44,568 nt of DNA, from positions 1-44,568 of the forward strand of contig CAKTVL010000014.1 of NCBI GenBank assembly GCA_934623575.1. The letters are read 5' to 3'. Within the stretch, counting starts at the first letter, position 1. The number at the start of each line of letters is the position of its first letter. A model generated the notes under the pieces. The model was not told the DNA's origin. It ran no database searches and saw only the letters and a list, made by a program, of their open reading frames with translations. This stretch comes from an uncultured Oscillospiraceae bacterium (GTDB lineage Bacteria > Bacillota > Clostridia > Oscillospirales > Oscillospiraceae). Position numbers and translations under genes: made by a program. Below, in pieces: positions 1-7,783 of the stretch.

Positions 1-1286
1 AAGGCACGGAAAATGCGGTCGATTTCCCGCCAGCCTTCGGAGATGACGCGCTTGCCCTTTGCGGTGAAGGAATGGCCACCGCAGTCAAAGGCAGCCGTGA
101 CCGCCTCATACACATACGGCTCCGCCGACGCACACAGCAGCTTGCAGCAGACCAGCAGAAACAAATTGCGTTCGCCCAGAGGCAGAGCCTTGATATCCGT
201 TTTTTCAATCTCCATCGTGGGGATAATGGCGTGGTGGTCGGATACATCTTTGTCGGAGATCATGGCCTCCACCAGCGGGAAGAAGTTTGTGCAGCCATCA
301 AAAGGTGGCAGCTTTGCTGCCAGATGGATCACGCAGGACGCCGTTTCCGCCATGTCAGAGGTCAGATACCGGCTGTCCGTGCGGGGATAGGTCAGCAGCT
401 TCTTTTCGTAGAGGCTCTGGGCGTAGTCAAGGGTCTGCTTCGCCGTGTATCCGAACAGGCGGTTTGCCTCACGCTGCAAGGTGGTAAGATCATAGAGCTT
501 CGGAGGCTGTTCCTTCTTCTGCTCTTTCGTGACAGAGGTACAGGTGACGGCCGCACCCTTGCACATGACCGCTGCCTGTTCCGCCTCCGCCGGATCGGTG
601 AATTTCTCTGACACCGCTTCGGCTCCGTTCAGCGTCAAGCGCAGCAGATGATATTTTTCCTTGTGGAACAGCGTGATCTTCGCGTCACGCTCCGCCAGCA
701 TTGCCAGTGTGGGGGTCTGAACACGGCCCACATTCAAGGTGCGGTGATAGAGAACGGAGAAAAGGCGCGTGGCGTTGATCCCCACCAGCCAATCCGCTTT
801 CTGGCGGCAGAGTGCGGATTGATACAGGGCTTCATAATCGGCGCCGGGGCGCAGGTCAGAAAAGCCCTCTCGGATAGCGCTGTCCTCCATCGAGGAAATC
901 CAGAGGCGAAGGACCGGCTTGCGGCAGTCGGTCATTTCATACACCAGCCGGAAGATCAGCTCTCCCTCACGTCCGGCGTCACAGGCATTGACGATGGTAT
1001 CCACGTCGGAGCGATTCATCAGAGCACGGAGATTTTCAAAGGCGTCCTCTTTGCCGGGTGCCAGCACATAGCGGAACGGCTCCGGCAGAATGGGAAGATC
1101 GTCATAGCGCCATTTCTTGAAATTCTCGTCATAGCCGCCCGCATCCATCGGGGATACCAAGTGCCCCACACACCAGGATACGAGAAGGCCGTTGCCCTCA
1201 TAAAAGCCGTCGGCCCTGGATGAAGCACCCAGGGCCGACGCGATAGATTTTGCTACGCTCGGTTTTTCGGCAATAATCAGTTTCAA
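1..1286 (-). CDS. topB: DNA topoisomerase III (3' end outside window)
   Basis: Type IA topoisomerase that relaxes or decatenates DNA, carried by many conjugative elements and probably used while the transferred strand is processed. Reading from a TTG start at 1286 (AAGGAG eight bases upstream) the protein opens with KLIIAEKPSVAKS, the Toprim signature, followed by DAGREGELIF near residue 105, NVGRVQTPTLAML, and the active-site tyrosine in LLTYPRTDSRYL near residue 298. The frame stays open to the window edge, giving about 428 residues of what is normally a protein of about 700. It follows DUF4366 in the element order, but a DUF2513 gene on the opposite strand has been inserted between them. 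Confidence 0.93.
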   Translation of the reverse strand, partial: MKLIIAEKPSVAKSIASALGASSRADGFYEGNGLLVSWCVGHLVSPMDAGGYDENFKKWRYDDLPILPEPFRYVLAPGKEDAFENLRALMNRSDVDTIVNACDAGREGELIFRLVYEMTDCRKPVLRLWISSMEDSAIREGFSDLRPGADYEALYQSALCRQKADWLVGINATRLFSVLYHRTLNVGRVQTPTLAMLAERDAKITLFHKEKYHLLRLTLNGAEAVSEKFTDPAEAEQAAVMCKGAAVTCTSVTKEQKKEQPPKLYDLTTLQREANRLFGYTAKQTLDYAQSLYEKKLLTYPRTDSRYLTSDMAETASCVIHLAAKLPPFDGCTNFFPLVEAMISDKDVSDHHAIIPTMEIEKTDIKALPLGERNLFLLVCCKLLCASAEPYVYEAVTAAFDCGGHSFTAKGKRVISEGWREIDRIFRA

Positions 1287-1303
1287 ATAAGCTACTCCTT
1301 TCA

Positions 1304-1332
1304 TTGCGATAAGTAGTAAAATAGTGTATAAT
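1304..1332 (+). promoter_or_regulatory. Promoter of the DUF2513 gene
   Basis: TTGCGA (1304-1309), a 17-base spacer and a perfect TATAAT (1327-1332) precede the DUF2513 start by 18 bases. The gene therefore has its own housekeeping-type promoter, divergent from topB. Confidence 0.7.
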
Positions 1333-1349
1333 TCAAAAGAGGTGATTAA

Positions 1350-1733
1350 ATGCAACGCGATATGGATCTTATCAGGAAAATTCTTTTTGTCATCGAAGGA
1401 AAATATGTCGATACTTGGCTCCCAGGGAGCGATGTTCAAATTGATGGCTACGACATGAAAACTATTGCATATCATTGTGCATTGCTTCACGATGCCGGTT
1501 TAATTTATGACTATAAAGCTCAGTATGCGGGAGATGGACTTTGCTTTTTTGGTGTTGGGCGCTTAACTTGGGAAGGACATGAGCTTTTAGACAAAATCAA
1601 GAGTGATACCGTTTGGAATAAGACAAAGGAAACTATTAAGTCCAAGGGGATACCACTTGTCCTTGATGCCGTAAAGGAAATATCGTCCGCAATCGTTACA
1701 TCAATGGTTAAAGCCGCAATCCAAGGAATATAA
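1350..1733 (+). CDS. DUF2513 family protein (ICE cargo)
   Basis: A 127-residue cytosolic protein of the DUF2513 family, whose function is not known. Recognisable features are the N-terminal MQRDMDLIRKIL helix, the central HCALLHDAGLI (winged-helix-like) segment and the conserved LTWEGHELLDKIKSDTVWNKTK block. The start has a good ribosome binding site (AGAGGTG). It is the only plus-strand gene in the element part of the window, is much more AT-rich than its neighbours, and has its own promoter and terminator, so it looks like an independently acquired passenger. Genes of this family are often found on phages and mobile elements; a regulatory or defence-related role would be a guess. Confidence 0.85.
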   Translation: MQRDMDLIRKILFVIEGKYVDTWLPGSDVQIDGYDMKTIAYHCALLHDAGLIYDYKAQYAGDGLCFFGVGRLTWEGHELLDKIKSDTVWNKTKETIKSKGIPLVLDAVKEISSAIVTSMVKAAIQGI

Positions 1734-1736
1734 TCG

Positions 1737-1781
1737 AAGAACTGTGCGACCTGTTTTGACAGGTACGCACAGTTCTTTTTT
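1737..1781 (+). terminator. Intrinsic terminator after the DUF2513 gene
   Basis: A perfect 12-bp stem (1737-1748 with 1766-1777), strengthened by an inner pairing, is followed by a T-run on the plus strand. It lies directly after the DUF2513 stop. Confidence 0.88.
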
Positions 1782-1801
1782 AATGGATTTTACTATACGG
1801 G

Positions 1802-2857
1802 TCAGTTGTCTTTTATATCGCCACTTTCATCTTCGGTAAGATATTCCTCATCCTCAAAATCGTAATCGTCGGGATCGGCGCTGACCTTCACGCCCTGCTT
1901 CGGCTTGATGAATTTCACATAGGCAAAGGCTCCGCCACCCGCCAGCGCCAGCAGCAGGACAATGACCAGCAGACCGCCGCTGCTCTTTTTCTCCGGCTGC
2001 TCCGGTTCAGGCTCCGGCTCCGTCACAGGCTCCTTGCCGCTGCACTCGGAGAGATTGTTCTTGCAGACGGGGCAATTCGTATTCACCGCGCCAGCCGCAC
2101 ACTTTTCCTTGCAGTTGCAGACGGCGGGCGTCTCCGCCGCGGGCGCATCGTCGCCCATGAGCGTCAGAAGGTCAGCCTCGTCCACCTGGTTCAGAAAATG
2201 CACGGTTTCCTCGCCCTCATCGTCACGGTCAATAATGATATAGAACACATTGCCGTTCTTCGTTTCCACCGTGATAAACTGCTTGCCGCTCCGGGTACTG
2301 CTGCCGATATCGTCGATCAGCGACAGGTTCCCGTCCGGCGTCAGGGCGACACCTCCGCTGCCGCCCATAAGCTGCTCAAACAGCTCGCTCAATTTATCAG
2401 GATCAATGGACAGAGATAGGCCGCCGTCAGCCTCGCCGCCCGTATCGCTGAGTGTCATATAGCCGGAATAGACATAGCCGATCTTTTCCGGCAGCCGGAT
2501 CATGTACCAGTCGCCATCCGTGCCGATGACCTCTACCACCGTTCCGTTGGGAAGCTGCGTAAAGGCGTAGTTATCCAGCCCAGCACCCGTGCGGACATTC
2601 AGCTTGCCACCATTGGTGGTGACGGTGCCGGTCTTGCCGGATTTCTCCGTGCCGCCCAGCATAGAGCCAAACAGCGCAGAGATCAGTTCGGAAAGATCGT
2701 CCCCGGTGATATCCGTGCTGTCAGTCGGTTCCGTCTGTGCCTCGGAGGTGGGAGCTGTATCCCCGCCACTTGCAAAAGCGACCGTAGAAAAGGCCGTCAT
2801 GCAGAGCATAACGGTCAGCAGCACCGTAAGTGTGCGGATCATGTGCTTATTCTTCAT
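1802..2857 (-). CDS. DUF4366 / SH3b membrane-anchored ICE protein
   Basis: A 351-residue exported protein of the DUF4366 family found in Tn1549-type elements, probably part of the cell-surface side of the conjugation apparatus. It has a signal peptide (about 1-29), an SH3b domain (about 78-137, LNVRTGAG ... WYMIRL), a predicted globular region, a cysteine-rich patch with six cysteines between 247 and 272, a proline/glutamate hinge, a transmembrane helix (about 294-316) and an acidic tail. The SH3b domain suggests contact with peptidoglycan (inference). The start lies inside the end of the DUF4315 gene (11-base overlap) with GGAGGG eight bases upstream, so the two are translationally coupled. 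Confidence 0.86.
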   Translation of the reverse strand: MKNKHMIRTLTVLLTVMLCMTAFSTVAFASGGDTAPTSEAQTEPTDSTDITGDDLSELISALFGSMLGGTEKSGKTGTVTTNGGKLNVRTGAGLDNYAFTQLPNGTVVEVIGTDGDWYMIRLPEKIGYVYSGYMTLSDTGGEADGGLSLSIDPDKLSELFEQLMGGSGGVALTPDGNLSLIDDIGSSTRSGKQFITVETKNGNVFYIIIDRDDEGEETVHFLNQVDEADLLTLMGDDAPAAETPAVCNCKEKCAAGAVNTNCPVCKNNLSECSGKEPVTEPEPEPEQPEKKSSGGLLVIVLLLALAGGGAFAYVKFIKPKQGVKVSADPDDYDFEDEEYLTEDESGDIKDN

Positions 2858-3122
2858 CGTCGGTGCCCTCCATCATGTCGGGATCAGCGGTGCCCTCCCT
2901 TTCCATCATCCCTTCCGGCAGGGAGATCATGCCGCTGGCGTAGGCGCGCAGGAAGGCGGTCAGCTCCTTGTTGTCCATGTGGACAGCTTTTACCATGCGG
3001 ACGATCTCCAGATTTTCTTCCTCCGCAAGCTGCGCCTCCAGCGCACGAAGGCGTTTCTGCTGCTCCGTGATCTTCTCCCGGACCTTCTCAATATCACGAC
3101 GGATCTTCTCAGTAGTTGCCAT
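2847..3122 (-). CDS. DUF4315 family protein
   Basis: A small coiled-coil protein (about 91 residues from [13 protein letters not shown]) that belongs to the DUF4315 family of Tn1549-like elements; function unknown. The N-terminal half is a charged amphipathic helix (residues 1-40, [20 protein letters not shown]) and the C-terminus is acidic. I place the start at the ATG at 3122, behind AAAGGAG. A TTG two codons earlier, which overlaps the stop of the PP-loop gene, is also possible; an ATG at 3158 lies inside that upstream gene and is less likely. It sits tightly between the PP-loop gene and DUF4366 in one operon. Confidence 0.85.
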   Translation of the reverse strand: MATTEKIRRDIEKVREKITEQQKRLRALEAQLAEEENLEIVRMVKAVHMDNKELTAFLRAYASGMISLPEGMMEREGTADPDMMEGTDDEE

Positions 3123-3124
3123 GG

Positions 3125-3871
3125 TCAAATAAACTCCTTTCCAAATCGTTCTCTCCATGAATAGTTGCGTCCAAGCCCCTGAACGGTTTTCAGGTTGGCC
3201 CGTGCGTTATCCTCCAATGCCAGCGCACGCCGGAACAAATCCGGGTAATGCTCCCGCAGATCGATGATCTCCTCCGCCCGCATACTGGGGCAGAAAAAAC
3301 AGGAGGACTTTCCCGGCTGCGGCAGGTCCGCCGCCTCGATCGCCCGGATACACGCCGCCCGGTCCCAGCCCCATTCCATCAGGGGATACCATTTGCTGTA
3401 CTTCGGGTCTGCCAGATCACGCAGAAGGACCTTATTGCTGCGGTAATGCTCGCCAGCATCATAGCCGATGAACTTGACCACCTTTTTCCCGCTGGCCCAA
3501 ACCTCACGGCACGGAGGATAATTGTTGCAGAACTTTTCCTGCGGTCCGATCTTGTGTTTCAGAGAACACCGCTTGAAGCCGTAGGCGATAGAGGGCAGCG
3601 TGCCGCTTTTCAGACATTCATCCTCCAAGGTCAGCCGATTGCCGTCCTTTGTGGTCTTATAGACCCGTGTGATCTCCGGCATACCGTGATCCTTCAGCCA
3701 GCGATCCATGATATCCAGATAGGCGTAGGTATGGGGATGCTCGCCGCCCGTATCCGCAAACAGGATCAGGTCAACGGGGATACGGTGCTGGTGCAGCCCA
3801 ATAAGAAGGGCGGTGCTGTTTGCACCGCCGCCATAGGAAACAATATTGATATGCTCACCTCCATCAATCAT
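3125..3871 (-). CDS. PP-loop (PAPS reductase-like) protein
   Basis: A 248-residue member of the adenine-nucleotide alpha-hydrolase (PP-loop) superfamily, normally annotated as phosphoadenosine phosphosulfate reductase-like. The N-terminus carries the nucleotide-binding loop SYGGGANSTALL (residues about 12-23) followed by FADTGGEHPHTYAYL. Several cysteines follow, including FKRCSLKHK and SCFFCPSMRAEE near residue 200, which could bind an Fe-S cluster or zinc (inference). Relatives include genuine sulfate-assimilation enzymes and DndC-like DNA sulfur-modification proteins, and the substrate here cannot be told from sequence. The ATG overlaps the stop of the upstream NlpC/P60 gene, so translation is probably coupled; its own ribosome binding site is weak. 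Confidence 0.8.
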   Translation of the reverse strand: MIDGGEHINIVSYGGGANSTALLIGLHQHRIPVDLILFADTGGEHPHTYAYLDIMDRWLKDHGMPEITRVYKTTKDGNRLTLEDECLKSGTLPSIAYGFKRCSLKHKIGPQEKFCNNYPPCREVWASGKKVVKFIGYDAGEHYRSNKVLLRDLADPKYSKWYPLMEWGWDRAACIRAIEAADLPQPGKSSCFFCPSMRAEEIIDLREHYPDLFRRALALEDNARANLKTVQGLGRNYSWRERFGKEFI

Positions 3872-5774
3872 ACGGCGGTCTGCCGTAGGCGTAAAAGTGC
3901 TGTTGCCAGTAGCTTGTATTGAGCCTTGCGTACTGGATCGGGTCGCCGCAATGCAGAAACATGGGGTTACCCGCTTCGTCCAGTCCTACATAAAAGCCGA
4001 CATGGGAGATGCCCGCGGTATCATAGGTCCCAACGAAAAATACCAGGTCGCCCGGCTGCGGATCGGATACCCGTGCGGAAATGTTGTATAGGCCTTGGGC
4101 TCCCAGCCGCCCGATATTGCATAGGCCGCTGCTTGTCAGAACATAGCTGACAAAGCCGCTGCAATCAAACGAAGTGGAGGGGCTGCTGCCGCCCCAGACG
4201 TAGGGATATCCCAAGTATTTTTCCGCCTCCGTAATAAGCGCCGCAAAGCGTTCATCGGAGAGGTATTCCGCAGGGATTTCATAGTCCTCCGGCGGGGTCG
4301 TGATGTACTTGTCCACATACCATGAGGACGGGAGCAGGTCGGATCGGTTCCCCAGCGTGGACATATACACGGCATACATGGAAAGCGTCTCCGTATCCAT
4401 GATGTAAACGGGAACATGGCTCAGATCGAAGTTTTCAAGCTCCACGGTGCAGATGTAATACGTGTACGGGACTTCCACCTCATACTCGTTGCCCTCACTG
4501 TCCGTTCTCGTCTCTGTGCGGTAGCGGGTTTCCGTGGTGACCGTCTCGGTAAGGATATATTGCTTGTCAAACAGCATTTGAAGATCGCCTTGTACCTGGT
4601 CAATGGTGAACTGGCCCTCATGGAGCGCCGACAGGATGGACAGTAGCACATAGGGATCGTGCTTGATCTCGTCCAGATCAAAATGGTACTCGTCATAGTC
4701 GTGGGTCTGCTCGTAGGTGTCCAGATACTCCCGCAATTCATCCTCCATCGCGCAGTAGGCGGCCTCCGCCGCCAGCAGGTCCGCATCCTCGGAGAGATAG
4801 GAGGACGCAACGATGTTGGACACACCTCCGCCGAAGATGGAGGAACAGGATTGCAGCAGCCCCAGCAGCATGACCAGCAGCAGGCCGATCCCACCCACAA
4901 TCAGAAATGCCTTTTTGTGTTTGGAAACAAACTCTCCGGCCTTCTTCGCCGCGTCCGCGCTTTTCCTCGCGCCCTTCGATGCTGTCTGCGCCGCTGCTGC
5001 CGCGTCCCCGGCGCTATGCGCCGCCCGGTATGCGGCGGCATACTGTTTTTGCAGCTTCTTTTTCTGCCACATCCGGGAAATAGGATTGCTGGCTGCCAGC
5101 TGCGGATTCTCCCGCAAAGCCTTTTGGTACAGCGCCTCCGCGTTGGCCTGAACCGCCGCCTGCTCTGCATGGGATACCTCCCGCCATGGTTTCAGCTTGC
5201 GATCTGTCTGCCAGTTTTGGAGCTTGCGGTTTCCGTAGCGGACAGCCTTTTCCATGCCGCGCTCCGTCATGTGCCCCGCCTCCACGCCAACATTTTCCTG
5301 TTCTACCTCATGCACCTTCGCATGGGCGGCGTGGCCGATCTCCTGCAGCGGCCGTGCCAGCGGATTTACCGGCTGATGAAATGAGGGCTGCTTTTCGGGA
5401 ATGGCGGCTCTTGCCGCGTCCAGCTTATCCGCCGCCTTGTCGGACTTGCGGATTGCCTTTTGCAGCTCCGGCGCAGCGCGTTCCTCGTCTGTAAACTGCA
5501 AACGGGAGGATGGGCAATCGCTGGCCGCCGTACCCTCCCGGTAGGACCTGCGTCGTTTCCGGCGCTTTTTCTTTTCGCTTTTGTGGATACGCCGATCATC
5601 TAATCGCTCCGCCGCGCTGTGAACAAACGCCGTGGAATCGCCGGAGGGGGAATAGTCCTGCTCCGGCGCACGGTCTGAAACATGGCTCGCCTCGCCTGTG
5701 ACCATGTTGACGGAAATGGCTCCGTCGCGGGTCATCTTCTGCGCCTCCTTCTCGGCGGCCTTCCATTCCTTCAT
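3864..5774 (-). CDS. NlpC/P60 cell-wall hydrolase of the conjugation apparatus
   Basis: A 636-residue membrane-anchored peptidase, the VirB1-like element that opens peptidoglycan for the secretion channel in Tn1549-type systems. Residues 1-285 are basic and alanine-rich (cytoplasmic, with a KKKRRKRRR run near 70), residues about 289-309 form the single transmembrane helix, and an extracellular alpha/beta region follows. The C-terminal NlpC/P60 domain spans about 510-636 and has the catalytic cysteine at about 538 (FDCSGFVSYV), histidine at about 591 (GISHVGFYVG) and a third polar residue at about 608 (FLHCGDP). The start codon overlaps the stop of the methyltransferase gene (ATGA), and the end overlaps the PP-loop gene. 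Confidence 0.9.
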   Translation of the reverse strand: MKEWKAAEKEAQKMTRDGAISVNMVTGEASHVSDRAPEQDYSPSGDSTAFVHSAAERLDDRRIHKSEKKKRRKRRRSYREGTAASDCPSSRLQFTDEERAAPELQKAIRKSDKAADKLDAARAAIPEKQPSFHQPVNPLARPLQEIGHAAHAKVHEVEQENVGVEAGHMTERGMEKAVRYGNRKLQNWQTDRKLKPWREVSHAEQAAVQANAEALYQKALRENPQLAASNPISRMWQKKKLQKQYAAAYRAAHSAGDAAAAAQTASKGARKSADAAKKAGEFVSKHKKAFLIVGGIGLLLVMLLGLLQSCSSIFGGGVSNIVASSYLSEDADLLAAEAAYCAMEDELREYLDTYEQTHDYDEYHFDLDEIKHDPYVLLSILSALHEGQFTIDQVQGDLQMLFDKQYILTETVTTETRYRTETRTDSEGNEYEVEVPYTYYICTVELENFDLSHVPVYIMDTETLSMYAVYMSTLGNRSDLLPSSWYVDKYITTPPEDYEIPAEYLSDERFAALITEAEKYLGYPYVWGGSSPSTSFDCSGFVSYVLTSSGLCNIGRLGAQGLYNISARVSDPQPGDLVFFVGTYDTAGISHVGFYVGLDEAGNPMFLHCGDPIQYARLNTSYWQQHFYAYGRPPYD

Positions 5775-6796
5775 GCGTCACCACCTGCCTTTCCGTAGGG
5801 GCAAATGCTCACGCACTCGCCCGTCTCGATCATAGAGATATATTTGAAAATGGGGTATGCCTGCGGCGGGCAGACCGCGTTGCCCAGGGTTTTCAGCCGT
5901 AGGGCGCGGTCTGCGGTGTTCTCGGTGATACGGGGGACTCCCTCCGGCTCAGCGGCCCAGAGGATACGTCCGTCCATTTCCGGGGGAAGCCCATGAGCCA
6001 TTCCACCCAATCCGGGTTCAGCGCCGCCGTCTCGGATATCGGCCGCTCCTGCCGGATCACCTGGGATGACAGGTTGGCAGACGGAGCGCTGTTGCGAAAC
6101 GCCGCCGGTTTCAGCGTGGAGCGGTAGCCCTCCGATGCTGCCGGGGTCAGATAGAATACCGCCGCCGACAGGCTGAGGCTCCAGATCGCGCCGCTCTTGT
6201 TCACCTTGCGGAATATTCCGTTGTCGGAGAGGTACACATCCAGGTTGGCCGCGTCCCTGCAGGTGTTCTTGTCGGAGGCAAGGGGTGTGGGAAACATCAG
6301 CCGCGACGATAAAAGTTCGCTGGCGCTCATGCCATGCGCCGACGCCGCAAGCCGGAAATACGAATGGGAGAACAGCGTATCCCGCTTTTGCCAGGTCAAA
6401 GATCGTTTTGTCGAGCCCCATATTGATGAAGCCAGCAACATTTTCCCCAAGCACCCAACGGGGCCGCAGCTCGGTAATAACGCGGCACATTTCCGGCCAC
6501 AGGTAGCGTTCATCCGCAAAGCCCCTTCGCTGCCCTGCGGTGGAGAAGGGCTGACAGGGAAAGCCGCCTGAGATGACGGTAACTGTTTCAAGTCCTGTTT
6601 TTTCAAAAAACGCCTCCTTCGTAAAAGTAGTAATATCCCGGAATCTCGGCACATCCGGCCAGTGCTTTTCCAGAACGGAATAGGGATAGTCTGCCCACTC
6701 GCATTGACAGACGGTGCGGAAACCCGCCGCCTCCGCCGCCAGATCAAGCCCACCGATGCCGGAAAACAGGCTTACATGGGTCAGCTGATTTGCTAT
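5771..6796 (-). CDS. DNA (cytosine-5) methyltransferase with ATA in place of ATG
   Basis: A C5 DNA methyltransferase carried in the conjugation operon, probably protecting transferred DNA from host restriction. In order it shows motif I (SLFSGIGGLDL, about residues 9-19), motif IV with the catalytic cysteine (GGFPCQPFS, about 78-85), motif VI (ENV, about 118), motif VIII (RQRTFIVA) and the C-terminal motif X (TLGNAVCPPQ). The natural start appears to be codon 6796-6794, ten bases after AGGAGG, but it reads ATA instead of ATG. No ATG, GTG or TTG lies in frame upstream of motif I. The first usual codon is GTG at 6652, which would remove motif I and leave a dead enzyme. Expression is therefore doubtful. 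Confidence 0.82.
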   Translation of the reverse strand: MANQLTHVSLFSGIGGLDLAAEAAGFRTVCQCEWADYPYSVLEKHWPDVPRFRDITTFTKEAFFEKTGLETVTVISGGFPCQPFSTAGQRRGFADERYLWPEMCRVITELRPRWVLGENVAGFINMGLDKTIFDLAKAGYAVLPFVFPACGVGAWHERQRTFIVAADVSHTPCLRQEHLQGRGQPGCVPLRQRNIPQGEQERRDLEPQPVGGGILSDPGSIGGLPLHAETGGVSQQRSVCQPVIPGDPAGAADIRDGGAEPGLGGMAHGLPPEMDGRILWAAEPEGVPRITENTADRALRLKTLGNAVCPPQAYPIFKYISMIETGECVSICPYGKAGGDA

Positions 6797-6803
6797 TTTG
6801 TAT

Positions 6804-6824
6804 TCACCTCCTGATTTTGGGCAT
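6804..6824 (-). CDS. Possible six-codon leader peptide before the methyltransferase
   Basis: ATG at 6824 opens a short frame encoding MPKIRR whose last codons, AGG AGG TGA, are themselves the Shine-Dalgarno sequence of the methyltransferase. Ribosomes ending here could occlude or deliver initiation at the ATA codon eight bases further on. There is no visible ribosome binding site for the leader itself, so this may be chance. Confidence 0.25.
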   Translation of the reverse strand: MPKIRR

Positions 6825-6826
6825 AG

Positions 6827-6857
6827 AAAAACCTCGCTTCGGTTGAAGCGAGGTTTT
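6827..6857 (-). terminator. Intrinsic terminator after the membrane-protein cargo gene
   Basis: A 13-bp perfect stem (6828-6840 with 6845-6857) has a GGTT loop and A/T tracts on both sides, so it can work in both directions. It follows the stop of the 6860-7624 gene and lies only about 30 bases before the methyltransferase start, leaving little room for a new promoter. Confidence 0.85.
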
Positions 6858-6859
6858 CT

Positions 6860-7624
6860 TCATCGTGAATATAACTTTGAAATTGGTAATGCAGCACATT
6901 CTTCTTTATCGAAATACAAGTACAAGAATTGATGGTACTTTTTCTGATAAATGTCCTCAAACTCAAATTTCAAAATAGAATGATATTTCTGAGTTACCTT
7001 GGAAAAATCAAAAACGAGGTTGAACTCCCCAGCGTTCGCACACAAATTGTACTGCGGAGATATAAGCCAGCCACTTTCATTTTTTACAGGTTCGGCATCG
7101 ACACCGGTTTCCTCATAGTATGTATAGCCCTTATAATCAATCTTATCGTAAAAATCATCAATGGGCGTTGTAGCTATTTCATCAAGAGATGCCAGCCCCT
7201 TAACACTTTTTAGATCGTAAAGGTACACACATACCTGAAATGCTGTTGATAATCCCTTGTTTGTTACCTTGATATTAGCACTCTTCCTAAATCCATCTGG
7301 CTCCGTTTTTCCTGGTGTTCTAAGAATAATATATCCGTCATTGTAGATTCGGCCATCTGTGTCATTAAATATTCGGAATACTTTATTCTGGGCGTTGTTG
7401 TCAAGTGTTGAATATGCGTCAACATCCAAACAAGGAACAACACTTAACTCTTGCTGCTTTTTCAAACACCACACAGATAAAAACAAGCCTCCAACCACAC
7501 CGACAAACCCCAACCAGTCCCATCCTCCTGTTGGAAATGAGTAATTAAACCACATCGGAAGAAGTACAAACCACAGATATGTTCCAAAGACAAAAGCAAC
7601 CATGTATCCTACATATTTCTTCAA
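6860..7624 (-). CDS. Unknown two-helix membrane protein (ICE cargo)
   Basis: A 254-residue protein I do not recognise. It starts with two transmembrane helices (about residues 5-24 and 37-54), and the remaining 200 residues form a soluble, aromatic and beta-rich domain with no motif I can name. The TTG start at 7624 is supported by GAGGAGG eight bases upstream. Codon use is far more AT-rich than in the flanking VirB4-region and methyltransferase genes, and the gene has its own promoter and terminator. It therefore looks like a passenger inserted into the transfer operon. Surface exclusion, defence or phage-related roles are all conceivable, and none is shown by the sequence. Confidence 0.75.
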   Translation of the reverse strand: MKKYVGYMVAFVFGTYLWFVLLPMWFNYSFPTGGWDWLGFVGVVGGLFLSVWCLKKQQELSVVPCLDVDAYSTLDNNAQNKVFRIFNDTDGRIYNDGYIILRTPGKTEPDGFRKSANIKVTNKGLSTAFQVCVYLYDLKSVKGLASLDEIATTPIDDFYDKIDYKGYTYYEETGVDAEPVKNESGWLISPQYNLCANAGEFNLVFDFSKVTQKYHSILKFEFEDIYQKKYHQFLYLYFDKEECAALPISKLYSR

Positions 7625-7654
7625 TATACATACCTCCTCACTATGAACGCCAAC

Positions 7655-7663
7655 ATTATAGCA
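7655..7663 (-). promoter_or_regulatory. Extended -10 promoter of the membrane-protein cargo gene
   Basis: On the minus strand TGC is followed directly by TATAAT (plus positions 7655-7660), about 30 bases before the TTG start. No good -35 is seen, which fits an extended -10 promoter. Confidence 0.55.
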
Positions 7664-7783
7664 TACATATTCCCGATAAGGTAGAAGAAATATTTATTGT
7701 GACTAAGCGTATTATACTGAAATTGCCTTATTTACTGTTTTTTGCGGCTCTTTTTACCATGGCATTGTGTAACTGGGGTCAGC

